In this document: positions 31,435 through 39,883 of the stretch, piece after piece
Layout: every line of letters starts with the position of its first letter
Position numbering within the stretch: position 1 is the stretch's first letter
From: an uncultured Bacillota bacterium
Lineage (GTDB): Bacteria > Bacillota > Clostridia > Oscillospirales > Oscillospiraceae
NCBI GenBank assembly: GCA_947073765.1
Contig: CAMTMZ010000010.1
Span: 1 to 59,751, forward strand
Direction: 5' to 3'
Length of the DNA: 59,751 nucleotides
The notes under the pieces: model-generated
What the model was told of the DNA's origin: nothing
The model's input: the letters and a program-made list of their open reading frames with translations, nothing else
The model's database searches: none
Made by a program: the position numbers and the translations under genes

Positions 31435-33243
31435 ATGTACCAGGCGCTGTACAGGAAGTGGCGGCCCAGGACGTTTGACGACGTGGTGGGGCAGGAGCAC
31501 ATTACCGACACATTAAAACGTCAGGTAGCGGCGGGCCGGTTGTCCCACGCCTATCTGTTTACCGGCACCCGCGGGACGGGTAAGACAACCTGCGCCAAGA
31601 TTCTGGCTCGGGCGGTAAACTGCCAAAATCCCCAGAATGGGAACCCCTGCAACACCTGCTCCGCCTGCCTGGGTATTGAAAACGGCTCCATTCTGGATGT
31701 GTTGGAGCTGGACGCCGCCTCCAACAACGGGGTGGACCAGGTTCGGGCCCTGCGGGACGAGGCGGTGTACACCCCTGCCGCCGTCGCCAGGCGGGTGTAC
31801 ATTGTAGACGAGGTGCATATGCTGTCCACCCCGGCGTTTAACGCCCTGCTGAAAATTCTGGAGGAGCCGCCGCCCCACCTTCTCTTTATTCTGGCTACCA
31901 CCGAGCTGCACAAAGTGCCGGCCACGATCAAAAGCCGGTGCCAGCAGTTTGCCTTTAAGCGTATCCTTCCCATCCAGATCGCCCAGCGGCTGGAGTATGT
32001 GGCCGGGCAGGAGCGAATCCCTCTCACCGCTGAGGGCTCTGCCCTCCTGGCCCGGCTGGCCGACGGCGGCATGCGGGACGCCCTGTCTCTGCTGGACCAG
32101 TGCGCCGGGGGAAAGGAGACTGTGGACGAGCAGGCCATTCTGGACACCCTGGGCCTGGCCGGCAACGTGGAGACCGCCGGGCTTATGGAGCGCATCTCCG
32201 CCCGAGATACCGCCGGGGCTCTGGACGCCCTGGCCCGCCTCTACGGGAACGGTAAGGACGTGGGCGCGGTTTTGGGGGAGCTGTCCTGCCTCACCCGAGA
32301 CCTGCTCCTGCGCAAGACGGCGCCCCGGGGAGGGACTTCCCTGATGGCCGGAGGGTATGATGAGGCCACGCTCCGCCGGCTTGGGGAGGGGCTGTCCGCC
32401 CAGCGGCTGACGCAGATGCTCACGCAGCTGCAGGAGGCCGCCGCCGGCCTGGCCCGCAGCGCCAACCGGCGCACTGACGCGGAGCTGTGCCTCATCCGTA
32501 TCAGCGACGAGGAGATGGACGAATCCTTTGCCGGCCTGTCCGCCCGCATCGCCCGGCTGGAGGAGCGCCTTGCCCAGGGACCCGATCCAGTCCACGCTGT
32601 GAAATGCAAGCGGGAGGGAGAGAGGGCCGTCAGGCCGCCCCTCGAGGCTGCCGTGTCCGGCAGGCCGGAGGACCGCCCTCCCTGGGAGGAGGAGCTCCCT
32701 CCGCCCCCCGACGAGCCTCCGCCGGAGGAGCCGGACTATGTATTCGACGAACCGGCCCCCGCCGCCCTTCAACCCCCTGTGGAGAGCGATCCCCCCGCGG
32801 CTCCGCCTGCGCCCGTGCCGCCCCAGGCGGCCCCTGATCCGCTTCCCTCCAGCTCGCCGGCGGGCGGCGACAGCACCTTCTGGCCCTCCTTTTCGGCGGG
32901 CCTGCGGGGTAAGGTGCCTCCCACGGTGATGCCCTATCTGAACAACCCGGCCAAGGTAACCGGCGTGTGGAAAAACGGACAGCTCACTCTGTGGGTGGAC
33001 AGCGAGTTTACCCGCTCCATGCTCAACAAGCCGGCGGTTCTGGAGGGACTGGCCCAGGCGGCGGCCGCTTCCTTTGGCGGTCAGCCCCAGGTCAGCGTGG
33101 TCACAGGCAAGCCCGCTTCTGGGGGGAGAGAATCCCATGCCGCTCCGCTGCCCCCGGCGCCTGTTCCCCCTGCGGCGGAAAAGGACCCCCTGGACGAGCT
33201 CTTGTCTTTCAGCGGACAGTTTGACAACATTACCATACGGTAG
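31435..33243 (+). CDS. dnaX: DNA polymerase III subunit gamma/tau
   Basis: Clamp-loader ATPase of the replisome, 602 residues. The AAA+ domain has Walker A G-T-R-G-T-G-K-T-T at about 44-52, a zinc module with Cys63, Cys72, Cys75 and Cys78, the DEVH-type Walker B I-V-D-E-V-H-M-L-S, and sensor 1 A-T-T-E-L-H-K-V-P. Domain III follows to about 365. A Pro-rich linker (400-470) precedes a tau-like C-terminal domain ending F-D-N-I-T-I-R. I found no A-rich slippery heptamer for the E. coli style gamma frameshift, though the Pro-rich linker has G/C runs. GAGGTGAGGAG precedes ATG 31435. Confidence 0.95.
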   Translation: MYQALYRKWRPRTFDDVVGQEHITDTLKRQVAAGRLSHAYLFTGTRGTGKTTCAKILARAVNCQNPQNGNPCNTCSACLGIENGSILDVLELDAASNNGVDQVRALRDEAVYTPAAVARRVYIVDEVHMLSTPAFNALLKILEEPPPHLLFILATTELHKVPATIKSRCQQFAFKRILPIQIAQRLEYVAGQERIPLTAEGSALLARLADGGMRDALSLLDQCAGGKETVDEQAILDTLGLAGNVETAGLMERISARDTAGALDALARLYGNGKDVGAVLGELSCLTRDLLLRKTAPRGGTSLMAGGYDEATLRRLGEGLSAQRLTQMLTQLQEAAAGLARSANRRTDAELCLIRISDEEMDESFAGLSARIARLEERLAQGPDPVHAVKCKREGERAVRPPLEAAVSGRPEDRPPWEEELPPPPDEPPPEEPDYVFDEPAPAALQPPVESDPPAAPPAPVPPQAAPDPLPSSSPAGGDSTFWPSFSAGLRGKVPPTVMPYLNNPAKVTGVWKNGQLTLWVDSEFTRSMLNKPAVLEGLAQAAAASFGGQPQVSVVTGKPASGGRESHAAPLPPAPVPPAAEKDPLDELLSFSGQFDNITIR

Positions 33244-33299
33244 AGGCCGCCGCCTTGCGCGGCGCACGGTTAAATTTTGAGGGTAAAGGAGTTTTTGAT

Positions 33300-33656
33300 A
33301 TGGCGAAAGGTTTTGGCGGCCGGGGGATGTCCGGCATGGGCGGCGGCATGAATATGAACATGCTCAAGCAGGCCCAGAAGATGCAGCAGGATATGATGCG
33401 CATGCAGCAGGAGCTCCAGGAGAAGGAGTACCAGGCCGCCTCCGGCGGAGGTGTGGTGACCGCGGTGGTCAACGGCAGGCACGAGCTGAAGAGCCTGACG
33501 ATTGACCCGGAGGCCGTGGACCCGGAGGACGTGGAGATGCTCCAGGATATGATTGTGGCCGCCGTCAACGAGGCCATGCGCTCCGCTGATGCGGACGCCG
33601 CCAGCACCATGCAGTCCATCACCGGCGGCTTGGGCCTGGGCGGACTGGGACTGTAA
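33300..33656 (+). CDS. ybaB: YbaB/EbfC family nucleoid-associated protein
   Basis: A 118-residue DNA-binding protein that usually follows dnaX. The N-terminus is Gly/Met-rich (G-G-R-G-M-S-G-M-G-G-G-M-N-M), then K-Q-A-Q-K-M-Q-Q-D-M-M-R-M-Q-Q-E-L starts the first helix, followed by the strand region V-V-T-A-V-V-N-G-R-H-E-L and a second helix, the YbaB fold. ATG 33300 has AAAGGAG upstream. The recR gene that normally comes next is missing; a hairpin follows instead. Confidence 0.93.
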   Translation: MAKGFGGRGMSGMGGGMNMNMLKQAQKMQQDMMRMQQELQEKEYQAASGGGVVTAVVNGRHELKSLTIDPEAVDPEDVEMLQDMIVAAVNEAMRSADADAASTMQSITGGLGLGGLGL

Positions 33657-33668
33657 GCTTGACAACAG

Positions 33669-33696
33669 GAAGGGCCGTCTCCGGGGCGGCCCTTCT
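33669..33696 (+). terminator. Hairpin after ybaB
   Basis: AAGGGCCG/CGGCCCTT stem (33670-33677 with 33687-33694) with a 9-nt loop; no T-run, so moderate confidence as a terminator. Confidence 0.55.
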
Positions 33697-33720
33697 GTCC
33701 ATGTCAGGGGAGGCTGAAGC

Positions 33721-33897
33721 ATGTGCAACGCGGGGAAAAACAGGCCCGATTCCGGCCGCCGGTTTCCAGATGCGGACGGCTGCCTCGCCGCTCTGCGGGC
33801 AGCCCAGGGAGAACCGGGGTGGCGGTGGAATGCCTCCCAGACAGAGCGTCTGGAAAATACCTCCTCCGGCCTGAGAAATACTATAGTTAGGAGGTGA
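33721..33897 (+). CDS. Candidate small protein upstream of the MATE gene
   Basis: ATG 33721 follows AGGGGAGG at seven bases and opens a 58-codon frame, M-C-N-A-G-K-N-R-P-D-S-G-R-R-F-P-D-A-D-G, ending at a TGA that lies within the ribosome binding site of the MATE gene (stop at 33895-33897, GTG start at 33903). Composition is mixed and soluble-looking (Arg, Asn, Trp), with no membrane helix or known motif. The strong ribosome binding site and tight spacing to the next gene favour translation; the lack of any recognised family argues for caution. It could serve as a translational-coupling ORF. Confidence 0.4.
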   Translation: MCNAGKNRPDSGRRFPDADGCLAALRAAQGEPGWRWNASQTERLENTSSGLRNTIVRR

Positions 33898-33902
33898 GGC
33901 GT

Positions 33903-35273
33903 GTGCCCCACTTTCACCAGAACCACCCCAAGCAGCCGCCGGATCAGCGGAAAAGGATGCTGGAAACTCCTGTCAACCGGCTGATTCCCACCCTGGCGGC
34001 CCCCACAATTGTCAGCATGCTGGTCACCTCGGTCTACAACATGGCGGACACCTACTTTGTCTCCCAGCTGAACACCAGCGCATCCGGGGCGGTGGGAGTG
34101 GTGTTCTCCCTTATGGCGATTATCCAGGCGGTGGGCTTTACTACGGGGATGGGTGCGGGCTCCATTGCCTCCCGGCTGCTGGGCCAGGACCGGAAGGAAG
34201 CGGCCGACATATACGCCTCCACCGGCGTGGCGGAAGCCCTGGTGTTGGGGGCGGCTATGGCTGTGCTGGGGCTGATATTCCGGGGTGAGGTCATGTGGCT
34301 GCTGGGAAGCACCCCCACCATCTACCCCTATGCCATGGACTACGCCCTTTATATCATCCTGGGCGCGCCGGTGATGGTGCTGGCCTTTACACTCAACAAC
34401 CTGCTGCGCTGGCAGGGAAAGGCGAACCTGTCGGTGTTCGGCCTGGCCACCGGAGGGGTGCTGAACATCCTGCTGGACCCCCTGTTTATTTACGGCCTGG
34501 ACATGGGGATCTCCGGGGCGGGGGCGGCCACCCTCCTCAGCCAGTGCGTCAGCCTGAGCATACTCACCTCCTTTTTTCTGCGGGGGAAGAGCGACCTGTG
34601 CGTCACCCCCGGCCGGGTGTCCCGCTCCCCCCGTGTCTTTCTGGACATATTAAAGCAGGGCATGCCCTCCTTTTTCCGCCATGGGGTGCTGTCCGCCGCC
34701 ACCATGATGGCCAACTACAACGCCCGCATTTACGGCGACGCGGCGGTGGCCGCCCTGTCAATCGTTACCAAGGTGTTCAATCTGATTCAGTCCATCGTCA
34801 TCGGCTTTGGACAGGGATTCCAGCCTGTACTGGGCTACAACTACGGCGCCCGGCGGCTGGACCGGGTCAGGCAGGCGGTGTGGTTCTCCGTGCGCACCTG
34901 TACGATCATCCTGGCGGTGGGAGCTGTAATCGGCTTTGGGCTGGCTCCCCACATTGTAGCCGTATTCCGCCGGGATGACCCCCTGGTGATCGCCATCGGC
35001 ACCCGCGCCTTCCGGTATCAGTGCCTTACACTGCCCCTGGGGGCGGTTCTGGTCTTTTCCAACATGTTTTTCCAATCCCTGGGCAAGTCCTGGCGAGCGG
35101 TGCTGCTGGCGGTGTGCCGGCAGGGGCTGTATATCCCGCTGGTGTGCCTCATGACCGCCCGGTGGGGCCTGTCCGGACTGGAGGGCGCCCAGGCGGTGGC
35201 TGATCTGTTTGCCTTTGTTCTGTCCGCTTCGGTAATTTTCCACTACTTTAAAACAGAATTTGGCAGGGAATAG
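33903..35273 (+). CDS. MATE family efflux transporter
   Basis: A 456-residue multidrug and toxin extrusion protein with 12 predicted helices in two pseudo-symmetric halves. It has the family opening N-R-L-I-P-T-L-A-A-P-T-I-V-S-M-L-V-T-S-V-Y-style helix 1 (N-M-A-D-T-Y-F-V-S-Q), G-x-G-S-I-A-S-R-L-L-G in the first half and F-G-Q-G-F-Q-P-V-L-G-Y-N-Y-G-A in the second. It expels cationic drugs or metabolites using Na+ or H+. AGGAGGTG lies six bases before GTG 33903, which I prefer to ATG 33957, which has no good site. The next gene has its own promoter. Confidence 0.9.
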   Translation: MPHFHQNHPKQPPDQRKRMLETPVNRLIPTLAAPTIVSMLVTSVYNMADTYFVSQLNTSASGAVGVVFSLMAIIQAVGFTTGMGAGSIASRLLGQDRKEAADIYASTGVAEALVLGAAMAVLGLIFRGEVMWLLGSTPTIYPYAMDYALYIILGAPVMVLAFTLNNLLRWQGKANLSVFGLATGGVLNILLDPLFIYGLDMGISGAGAATLLSQCVSLSILTSFFLRGKSDLCVTPGRVSRSPRVFLDILKQGMPSFFRHGVLSAATMMANYNARIYGDAAVAALSIVTKVFNLIQSIVIGFGQGFQPVLGYNYGARRLDRVRQAVWFSVRTCTIILAVGAVIGFGLAPHIVAVFRRDDPLVIAIGTRAFRYQCLTLPLGAVLVFSNMFFQSLGKSWRAVLLAVCRQGLYIPLVCLMTARWGLSGLEGAQAVADLFAFVLSASVIFHYFKTEFGRE

Positions 35274-35283
35274 GGAAAGATAT

Positions 35284-35309
35284 CCCCGGGGAGCATCGGC
35301 TCTCCGGGG
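35284..35309 (+). terminator. Hairpin after the MATE gene
   Basis: CCCCGG/CCGGGG stem extended by GAG/CTC (with single-base mismatches), loop CATCGG; no T-run. Confidence 0.45.
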
Positions 35310-35330
35310 TGCGGCGTCTGCGGCGGGAAA

Positions 35331-35352
35331 CTTAAAATGTTCTTAAGATTTT
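35331..35352 (+). repeat. Tandem 11-bp direct repeat, likely OmpR-type operator
   Basis: CTTAAAATGTT followed at once by CTTAAGATTTT, an 11-bp-period direct repeat ending five bases before the -35 box of the response-regulator promoter. OmpR/PhoB-family regulators bind such spacing as head-to-tail dimers, so autoregulation by the downstream regulator is likely. Confidence 0.6.
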
Positions 35353-35357
35353 CCCAC

Positions 35358-35385
35358 TTGAGATTTAAACTGTCTGTGCTATGCT
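35358..35385 (+). promoter_or_regulatory. Promoter of the first two-component system
   Basis: TTGAGA (35358-35363), a 16-nt spacer and TATGCT (35380-35385). Confidence 0.65.
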
Positions 35386-35417
35386 AGGATTAGAAACATA
35401 CAGGGAGGAGCGGTCAA

Positions 35418-36107
35418 ATGTACACCATCCTGATCTGCGATGACGACAGGGATATTGTCTCCGCGCTGGATATCTACCTCACCAGCGAGGGCTACCAGAC
35501 GCTGAAGGCCTACAACGGCCGGGAGGCGCTGCGGGCGTCGGAGAGCCATGAAATCCACCTGATCCTCATGGACATCATGATGCCCGAGCTGGATGGCATC
35601 CGGGCCACCGCCAAGCTGCGAGAGGGGAGCAATGTGCCCATTATCCTGCTCACCGCCAAGAGCGAAGACACAGACAAGATTCTGGGGCTGAACATTGGGG
35701 CGGACGACTATATCACCAAGCCCTTCAACCCTCTGGAGGTTATTGCCCGGGTAAAGAGCCAGCTGCGGCGGTATACGGCATTGGGCGGGGCAGAGAAGGG
35801 CCCCGGCCTGATTACGGCGGGCCCCATTGCCATGGACGATGCCGCAAAAGTGGTCACAGTGGACGGCGAGCCCATTTCCCTCACTCCCATTGAGTACAAT
35901 ATCCTCAAGCTGCTGCTGTCCCACCCGGGGCAGGTGTTCTCCTCCGCCCAGATTTACGAGCAGGTGTGGAACGATCCGGCCTACGGCTCGGAAAACACCG
36001 TGGCCGTCCACATCCGCCACCTGCGGGAGAAGATCGAGATCAACCCCGCCGAGCCCCGGTATTTAAAGGTGGTCTGGGGTCTGGGCTACAAGATCGAGAA
36101 GGGGTGA
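35418..36107 (+). CDS. OmpR-family response regulator
   Basis: A 229-residue regulator: receiver domain (1-120) with acidic pocket D-D-D at 8-10, phospho-acceptor Asp52 in L-M-D-I-M-M-P, the switch Thr in L-L-T-A-K and the conserved Lys in Y-I-T-K-P-F; then a winged-helix DNA-binding domain (130-229) with L-T-P-I-E-Y-N-I-L-K and V-A-V-H-I-R-H-L-R-E-K-I. It resembles VanR-like regulators. GGGAGGAG precedes ATG 35418. The gene for its cognate kinase starts four bases after its stop. Confidence 0.93.
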   Translation: MYTILICDDDRDIVSALDIYLTSEGYQTLKAYNGREALRASESHEIHLILMDIMMPELDGIRATAKLREGSNVPIILLTAKSEDTDKILGLNIGADDYITKPFNPLEVIARVKSQLRRYTALGGAEKGPGLITAGPIAMDDAAKVVTVDGEPISLTPIEYNILKLLLSHPGQVFSSAQIYEQVWNDPAYGSENTVAVHIRHLREKIEINPAEPRYLKVVWGLGYKIEKG

Positions 36108-36111
36108 GCCT

Positions 36112-38199
36112 ATGAAAAAGCTGCAAGGAAGCGCTGCCGCCAAGGTGTGCGCCTGGATTGTGCTGCTGGCCGCTGCTTTCGGTGCGGGTATCTTCGGAGT
36201 GCAGGCGGTACTCAGCGTCGGTTCGGTAATCGACGACAGCTGGCAGGGGTCTTCCCGATACTACAGCGCCTTGAATAACCGTCAGGGGGAGCTGATGGAC
36301 GGTATTGATCTGTCCTGCCAACTGGCGCTTTTGGAAACACGGATCAAAGAGGGCAACATTGACGCCACCCTCCAAGCCGACGCCGAGGCCCTCCGGGAGG
36401 CACGGGAGGACGTGGAGCGGCGTTTCTCCCGGCAAAGTACATGGTTCCGTTTCCGGGTGATGAACGCCAATACCGGTGAGGTGATGGGTTCCAACCTGGC
36501 GGAGGGAGAGTCCATGCTTAAAGCGGTGCGGGACGTGAACCGGAAGACCTTTAGGCTCGAGAACGGGAGTATCTATACCGATGTGTACTACTATGACCCG
36601 GATACAGAAACCGGATTTTCCGCCCCGCCCACGGCTCAGTTGAATCCGGAGGGGGAGACCGTCCAGCCGATAGAGCTGGTGCTGGAGTACGGTGTGCCTG
36701 AGAAGGTTAACGAATCCATCCAGGACGAGTTCTGCCAAATCTGGAGAATGTGGAATGTGGACCGCGCGGCCTTCGACCAGTACCTCATCGGCTTTTTGAA
36801 CCTGGGGGCACTTACCCTCCTGGCCCTGATCTGGGTGCTCTGGACCGCCGGCCACAAAGCGGGAACCGAGGAAATCGTCACCACCTGGCAGGAAAAAATC
36901 TGGTTTGACCTGTACACCCTGGTTATGATTGCCTCGGTGATATTCCTGGCCAGCGGCACGGTCTGGGGGGCGGAGCAGCTCTACAGGAGCTCCGCCAGCC
37001 TCTATACCGTCCGCAGTGATAACTACGCCGCCTTCTACAAGTTGGGCATGATGGGGGATGCCGCTCTTTTTACCGCCGGGGTGGGGGGCGGCGCGCTGCT
37101 GCTGCGGACCCTGGCTGTCCGAATCAAGGCGGGGACGCTGGCTAAAACCACCCTGCTGTGCAGGGTGGTCGCATGGACGGCCAGGACCGTCCATGACTTT
37201 GTTCGCTTCCTGCCCTTCACCTGGAAGATGGTGCTGGGTTTCGGGGCCTATGTGATCTTCACCTTCTGGTTGATTCTGGTGGGGAGGTATGATGGTGTGT
37301 TTATGCTGATGTATTTCTGCTTGCAGCTGGTTTTGCTGCTGTTCCTGTCCTGGTGGGCCTACGGCTACCACCGGCTGCGCCAGGGGACCAAGACCATCGC
37401 CAGGGGGGATCTGGAGTATCAGATTGATACCAAGCGGATGCCCTATGATCTGCGCCTCCAGGCGGAGGACCTGAACAATATCTCCGTGGGACTGTCCGGG
37501 GCGGTGGAGGAGAAGATGAAGAGCGAGCGGTTCAAGGCGGAGCTTATCACCAATGTCTCCCACGACCTGAAAACGCCGCTCACCTCAATTATAAATTATG
37601 TAAACCTCTTGAAGTCAACCGAACAGTCTGATCCCAAGGCGGTGGAGTATATTGAGGTGCTGGACCGGAAATCTCAGCGGCTGAAGAAGCTGACGGAGGA
37701 CCTGGTGGAGGCCTCCAAGGCGTCCACGGGGGTGTTGTCGGTGTGCCGGGAGAAAATTGGCATGTCTCAGCTCATCGATCAGGCCCTGGCCGAGTGGGAG
37801 GAGAAGCTGGGCGATCGCCGCCTCACTTTGGTGACCAACCTGCCGGAGGGGGAGACCTGGGTCTATGCCGACGGCCGCCACCTCTGGCGGGTGATAGACA
37901 ACCTGCTGTCCAACTGCGCCAAGTACGCTATGGAGGGCACCCGGGTGTACCTGGACCTGGAGCGGGGAAAGGGACAGGTGGTCCTGGCGGTGAAGAACAT
38001 CTCCCGAGAGCCGCTGAACGTCCCCGCCGAACGGCTGATGGAGCGCTTCGTCCGGGGGGAGGAGTCCAGGTCTACCGAGGGCTCTGGGCTGGGGCTGTCT
38101 ATCGCCCGGTCCCTCACCGAGCTGCAGGGGGGCTCCTTCGGTCTGGCCGTAGACGGCGACCTGTTCAAGGCCATGGTCACCCTGCCCCAGGCCAATTGA
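36112..38199 (+). CDS. Sensor histidine kinase with large multi-span sensor region
   Basis: A 695-residue kinase. The N-terminal 430 residues are unusual in size: one helix near 10-35, a long extracytoplasmic domain (40-225), then about five helices (225-250, 265-285, 310-335, 370-392, 396-412) before the HAMP-like linker. The kinase core has the H-box T-N-V-S-H-D-L-K-T-P-L-T-S with phospho-acceptor His484, N-box N-L-L-S-N-C-A-K-Y-A and G-box G-S-G-L-G-L-S-I-A-R. The core resembles VanS-type kinases; the sensor part is not recognised. It is paired with the preceding regulator and followed by a strong terminator. Confidence 0.9.
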   Translation: MKKLQGSAAAKVCAWIVLLAAAFGAGIFGVQAVLSVGSVIDDSWQGSSRYYSALNNRQGELMDGIDLSCQLALLETRIKEGNIDATLQADAEALREAREDVERRFSRQSTWFRFRVMNANTGEVMGSNLAEGESMLKAVRDVNRKTFRLENGSIYTDVYYYDPDTETGFSAPPTAQLNPEGETVQPIELVLEYGVPEKVNESIQDEFCQIWRMWNVDRAAFDQYLIGFLNLGALTLLALIWVLWTAGHKAGTEEIVTTWQEKIWFDLYTLVMIASVIFLASGTVWGAEQLYRSSASLYTVRSDNYAAFYKLGMMGDAALFTAGVGGGALLLRTLAVRIKAGTLAKTTLLCRVVAWTARTVHDFVRFLPFTWKMVLGFGAYVIFTFWLILVGRYDGVFMLMYFCLQLVLLLFLSWWAYGYHRLRQGTKTIARGDLEYQIDTKRMPYDLRLQAEDLNNISVGLSGAVEEKMKSERFKAELITNVSHDLKTPLTSIINYVNLLKSTEQSDPKAVEYIEVLDRKSQRLKKLTEDLVEASKASTGVLSVCREKIGMSQLIDQALAEWEEKLGDRRLTLVTNLPEGETWVYADGRHLWRVIDNLLSNCAKYAMEGTRVYLDLERGKGQVVLAVKNISREPLNVPAERLMERFVRGEESRSTEGSGLGLSIARSLTELQGGSFGLAVDGDLFKAMVTLPQAN

Positions 38200-38233
38200 C
38201 AAAGACATGCCTCACGGCCCGCTCTTTTGCCGC

Positions 38234-38266
38234 CTGCCCGCCCCATCCGGGGCGGGCAGATTTTTT
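38234..38266 (+). terminator. Terminator of the first two-component operon
   Basis: CTGCCCGCCCC/GGGGCGGGCAG stem (11 bp), 4-nt loop, then ATTTTTT. Confidence 0.93.
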
Positions 38267-38374
38267 ATTCCCGGAAAAATTGCAAAAGCCTATGGCTTTT
38301 TTTCTAATTTGTGATATGATGATAAATACCACCCGTATGTAGTAGACAGCGGGACCAGGGAGGGGGCAGACAGG

Positions 38375-39823
38375 ATGAGAAGAAGTTGGGCAGTGCCGCT
38401 TTTGGTGTTGATCATGGCGCTTACTCTCAGCGGTTGTCTGTTCCGCTCGCCAGACGATTTATACCGTCAGCCGGAGAAATCCCCCGGCTATGAGCAGCTC
38501 AACGGTGCGATTCGGGCGGTGCGCACTGGCCTGGAGGCGGAATTTTCCGTCCGAGTGGAGGATGTAACCATCATGGCCGGAGACAACACCGCCAGCATCC
38601 AGCTTCAGGACCTGGACGGAGACGGCCTTCGGGAGAGCGCGGTTACCTTTTTTCGGGTGCCGGGCATTGAAAAACCCATCAAAATTTATATTTTTACCCA
38701 GATTGACGAGGAATATGTGGTAACTGGGGTGGTAGAGGGCGAGGGAAGCGCCATATACGCCATCGACTACGCCCAGCTCACCGGCGCGGGCCGCCGGGAG
38801 CTGGCGGTCAACTGGCAGATCAGCACCGGCGCCTATCAGCTGGGCGTATATACCTTGGACGATGCGGACCTGCCCGGCGAAGACATGGACGGAGAGCAGG
38901 CCCTGGCCAGCCTGCGGGCCATGTCCCGGGCCGACCTGATGGGCACCGAGCGGCTGCTTACCCGGTGCAGCGTGGCCAGCGACGGATCCAGCGGCTGCCG
39001 TCTGCTGGATATGGACAAGGACGGCCGGGTGGAGGTACTGGTAACCCGGATGGACGCCGGCGGGCCCAGCAGCCAGGTGGAGGTATATGGCTGGGAGGAC
39101 GGCGCTATGGCCTCCTTGGGAATTACCGACCTGTCCGCCGGGGTGAACGCCATCAACCGCATCCGCACCAACTACCTGGCCGGGGGCTACAACCAGCCTG
39201 CTCTCTACGTCACCAGCACCTTGGCTGAAGGGGGGCGGGTGATCGATGTGGTGGCGTGGCTGGGCGGAAGACTCACCAATGTGTCGATGGGGCCGGAGGG
39301 AATCAGCCGGGAGCTGCTCCAGGGCTATACCGAGGTAAGCCCATCTGACATCAACCGGGATATGGTGGCCGAGCTGCCGTCCCCCTACCAGCTGCCCAGC
39401 TACGGGGAGAGCTCCTCCAGCAACTTCTGGCTCATCGACTGGGCTCAATATGACGACCGGGGCAACCGAAACCATGTGCTTACCACCTATCACAATGCAA
39501 GTGATGGCTGGTATCTCACCATCCCGGAGAGCTGGCGGGATCAGATCACCATCTCCCGCAACGATCAGGTTACCGGTCGGCGGGAAGTAGTCTTTTCCCA
39601 CTGGCTGGGGGAGGAGCGGGAGCCAGAGCCCTTTTTGTCCATCTACCGCATGGCCAGCAGCCGCACCGCGGATTTGGAGGAGGACGGCTGGATGGTGCTG
39701 CGAGAGGAGGAAAATATTACCTACGCCGCCCTTTTCCACAGGGATGGGTGGAGTTCAGGCCTGGATGAGATGGATCTGCTGGAACGGTTTGATACCATTA
39801 AGAGAAGCTGGTACAACGAGTAG
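38375..39823 (+). CDS. Lipoprotein with Asp-rich FG-GAP/VCBS-like repeats
   Basis: A 482-residue lipoprotein: signal peptide with lipobox L-S-G-C (Cys21), then a beta-rich ectodomain. Two loops, L-Q-D-L-D-G-D-G-L-R-E-S and L-L-D-M-D-K-D-G-R-V-E-V, have the D-x-D-x-D-G-x-x-E pattern of calcium-binding integrin-like (FG-GAP/VCBS) blades; a third, D-I-N-R-D-M-V-A-E-L, is a weaker version. It precedes and probably shares a transcript with a response regulator and kinase, suggesting it modulates or senses for that system at the outer face of the membrane. Family function is unknown. The 108-bp upstream gap is AT-rich (TATGAT near 38317) without a convincing -35. Confidence 0.72.
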   Translation: MRRSWAVPLLVLIMALTLSGCLFRSPDDLYRQPEKSPGYEQLNGAIRAVRTGLEAEFSVRVEDVTIMAGDNTASIQLQDLDGDGLRESAVTFFRVPGIEKPIKIYIFTQIDEEYVVTGVVEGEGSAIYAIDYAQLTGAGRRELAVNWQISTGAYQLGVYTLDDADLPGEDMDGEQALASLRAMSRADLMGTERLLTRCSVASDGSSGCRLLDMDKDGRVEVLVTRMDAGGPSSQVEVYGWEDGAMASLGITDLSAGVNAINRIRTNYLAGGYNQPALYVTSTLAEGGRVIDVVAWLGGRLTNVSMGPEGISRELLQGYTEVSPSDINRDMVAELPSPYQLPSYGESSSSNFWLIDWAQYDDRGNRNHVLTTYHNASDGWYLTIPESWRDQITISRNDQVTGRREVVFSHWLGEEREPEPFLSIYRMASSRTADLEEDGWMVLREEENITYAALFHRDGWSSGLDEMDLLERFDTIKRSWYNE

Positions 39824-39883
39824 GGTGCGGCCCCCACGCCGCCCCCTGCGACAGAATATTTCCGCTGGAAAAGAGGGAACATC

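Noticed and set aside
31513-33267. A 584-codon minus-strand frame opposite dnaX
   Set aside because: Shadow frame of dnaX with low-complexity Gly/Arg/Gln composition and no ribosome binding site.
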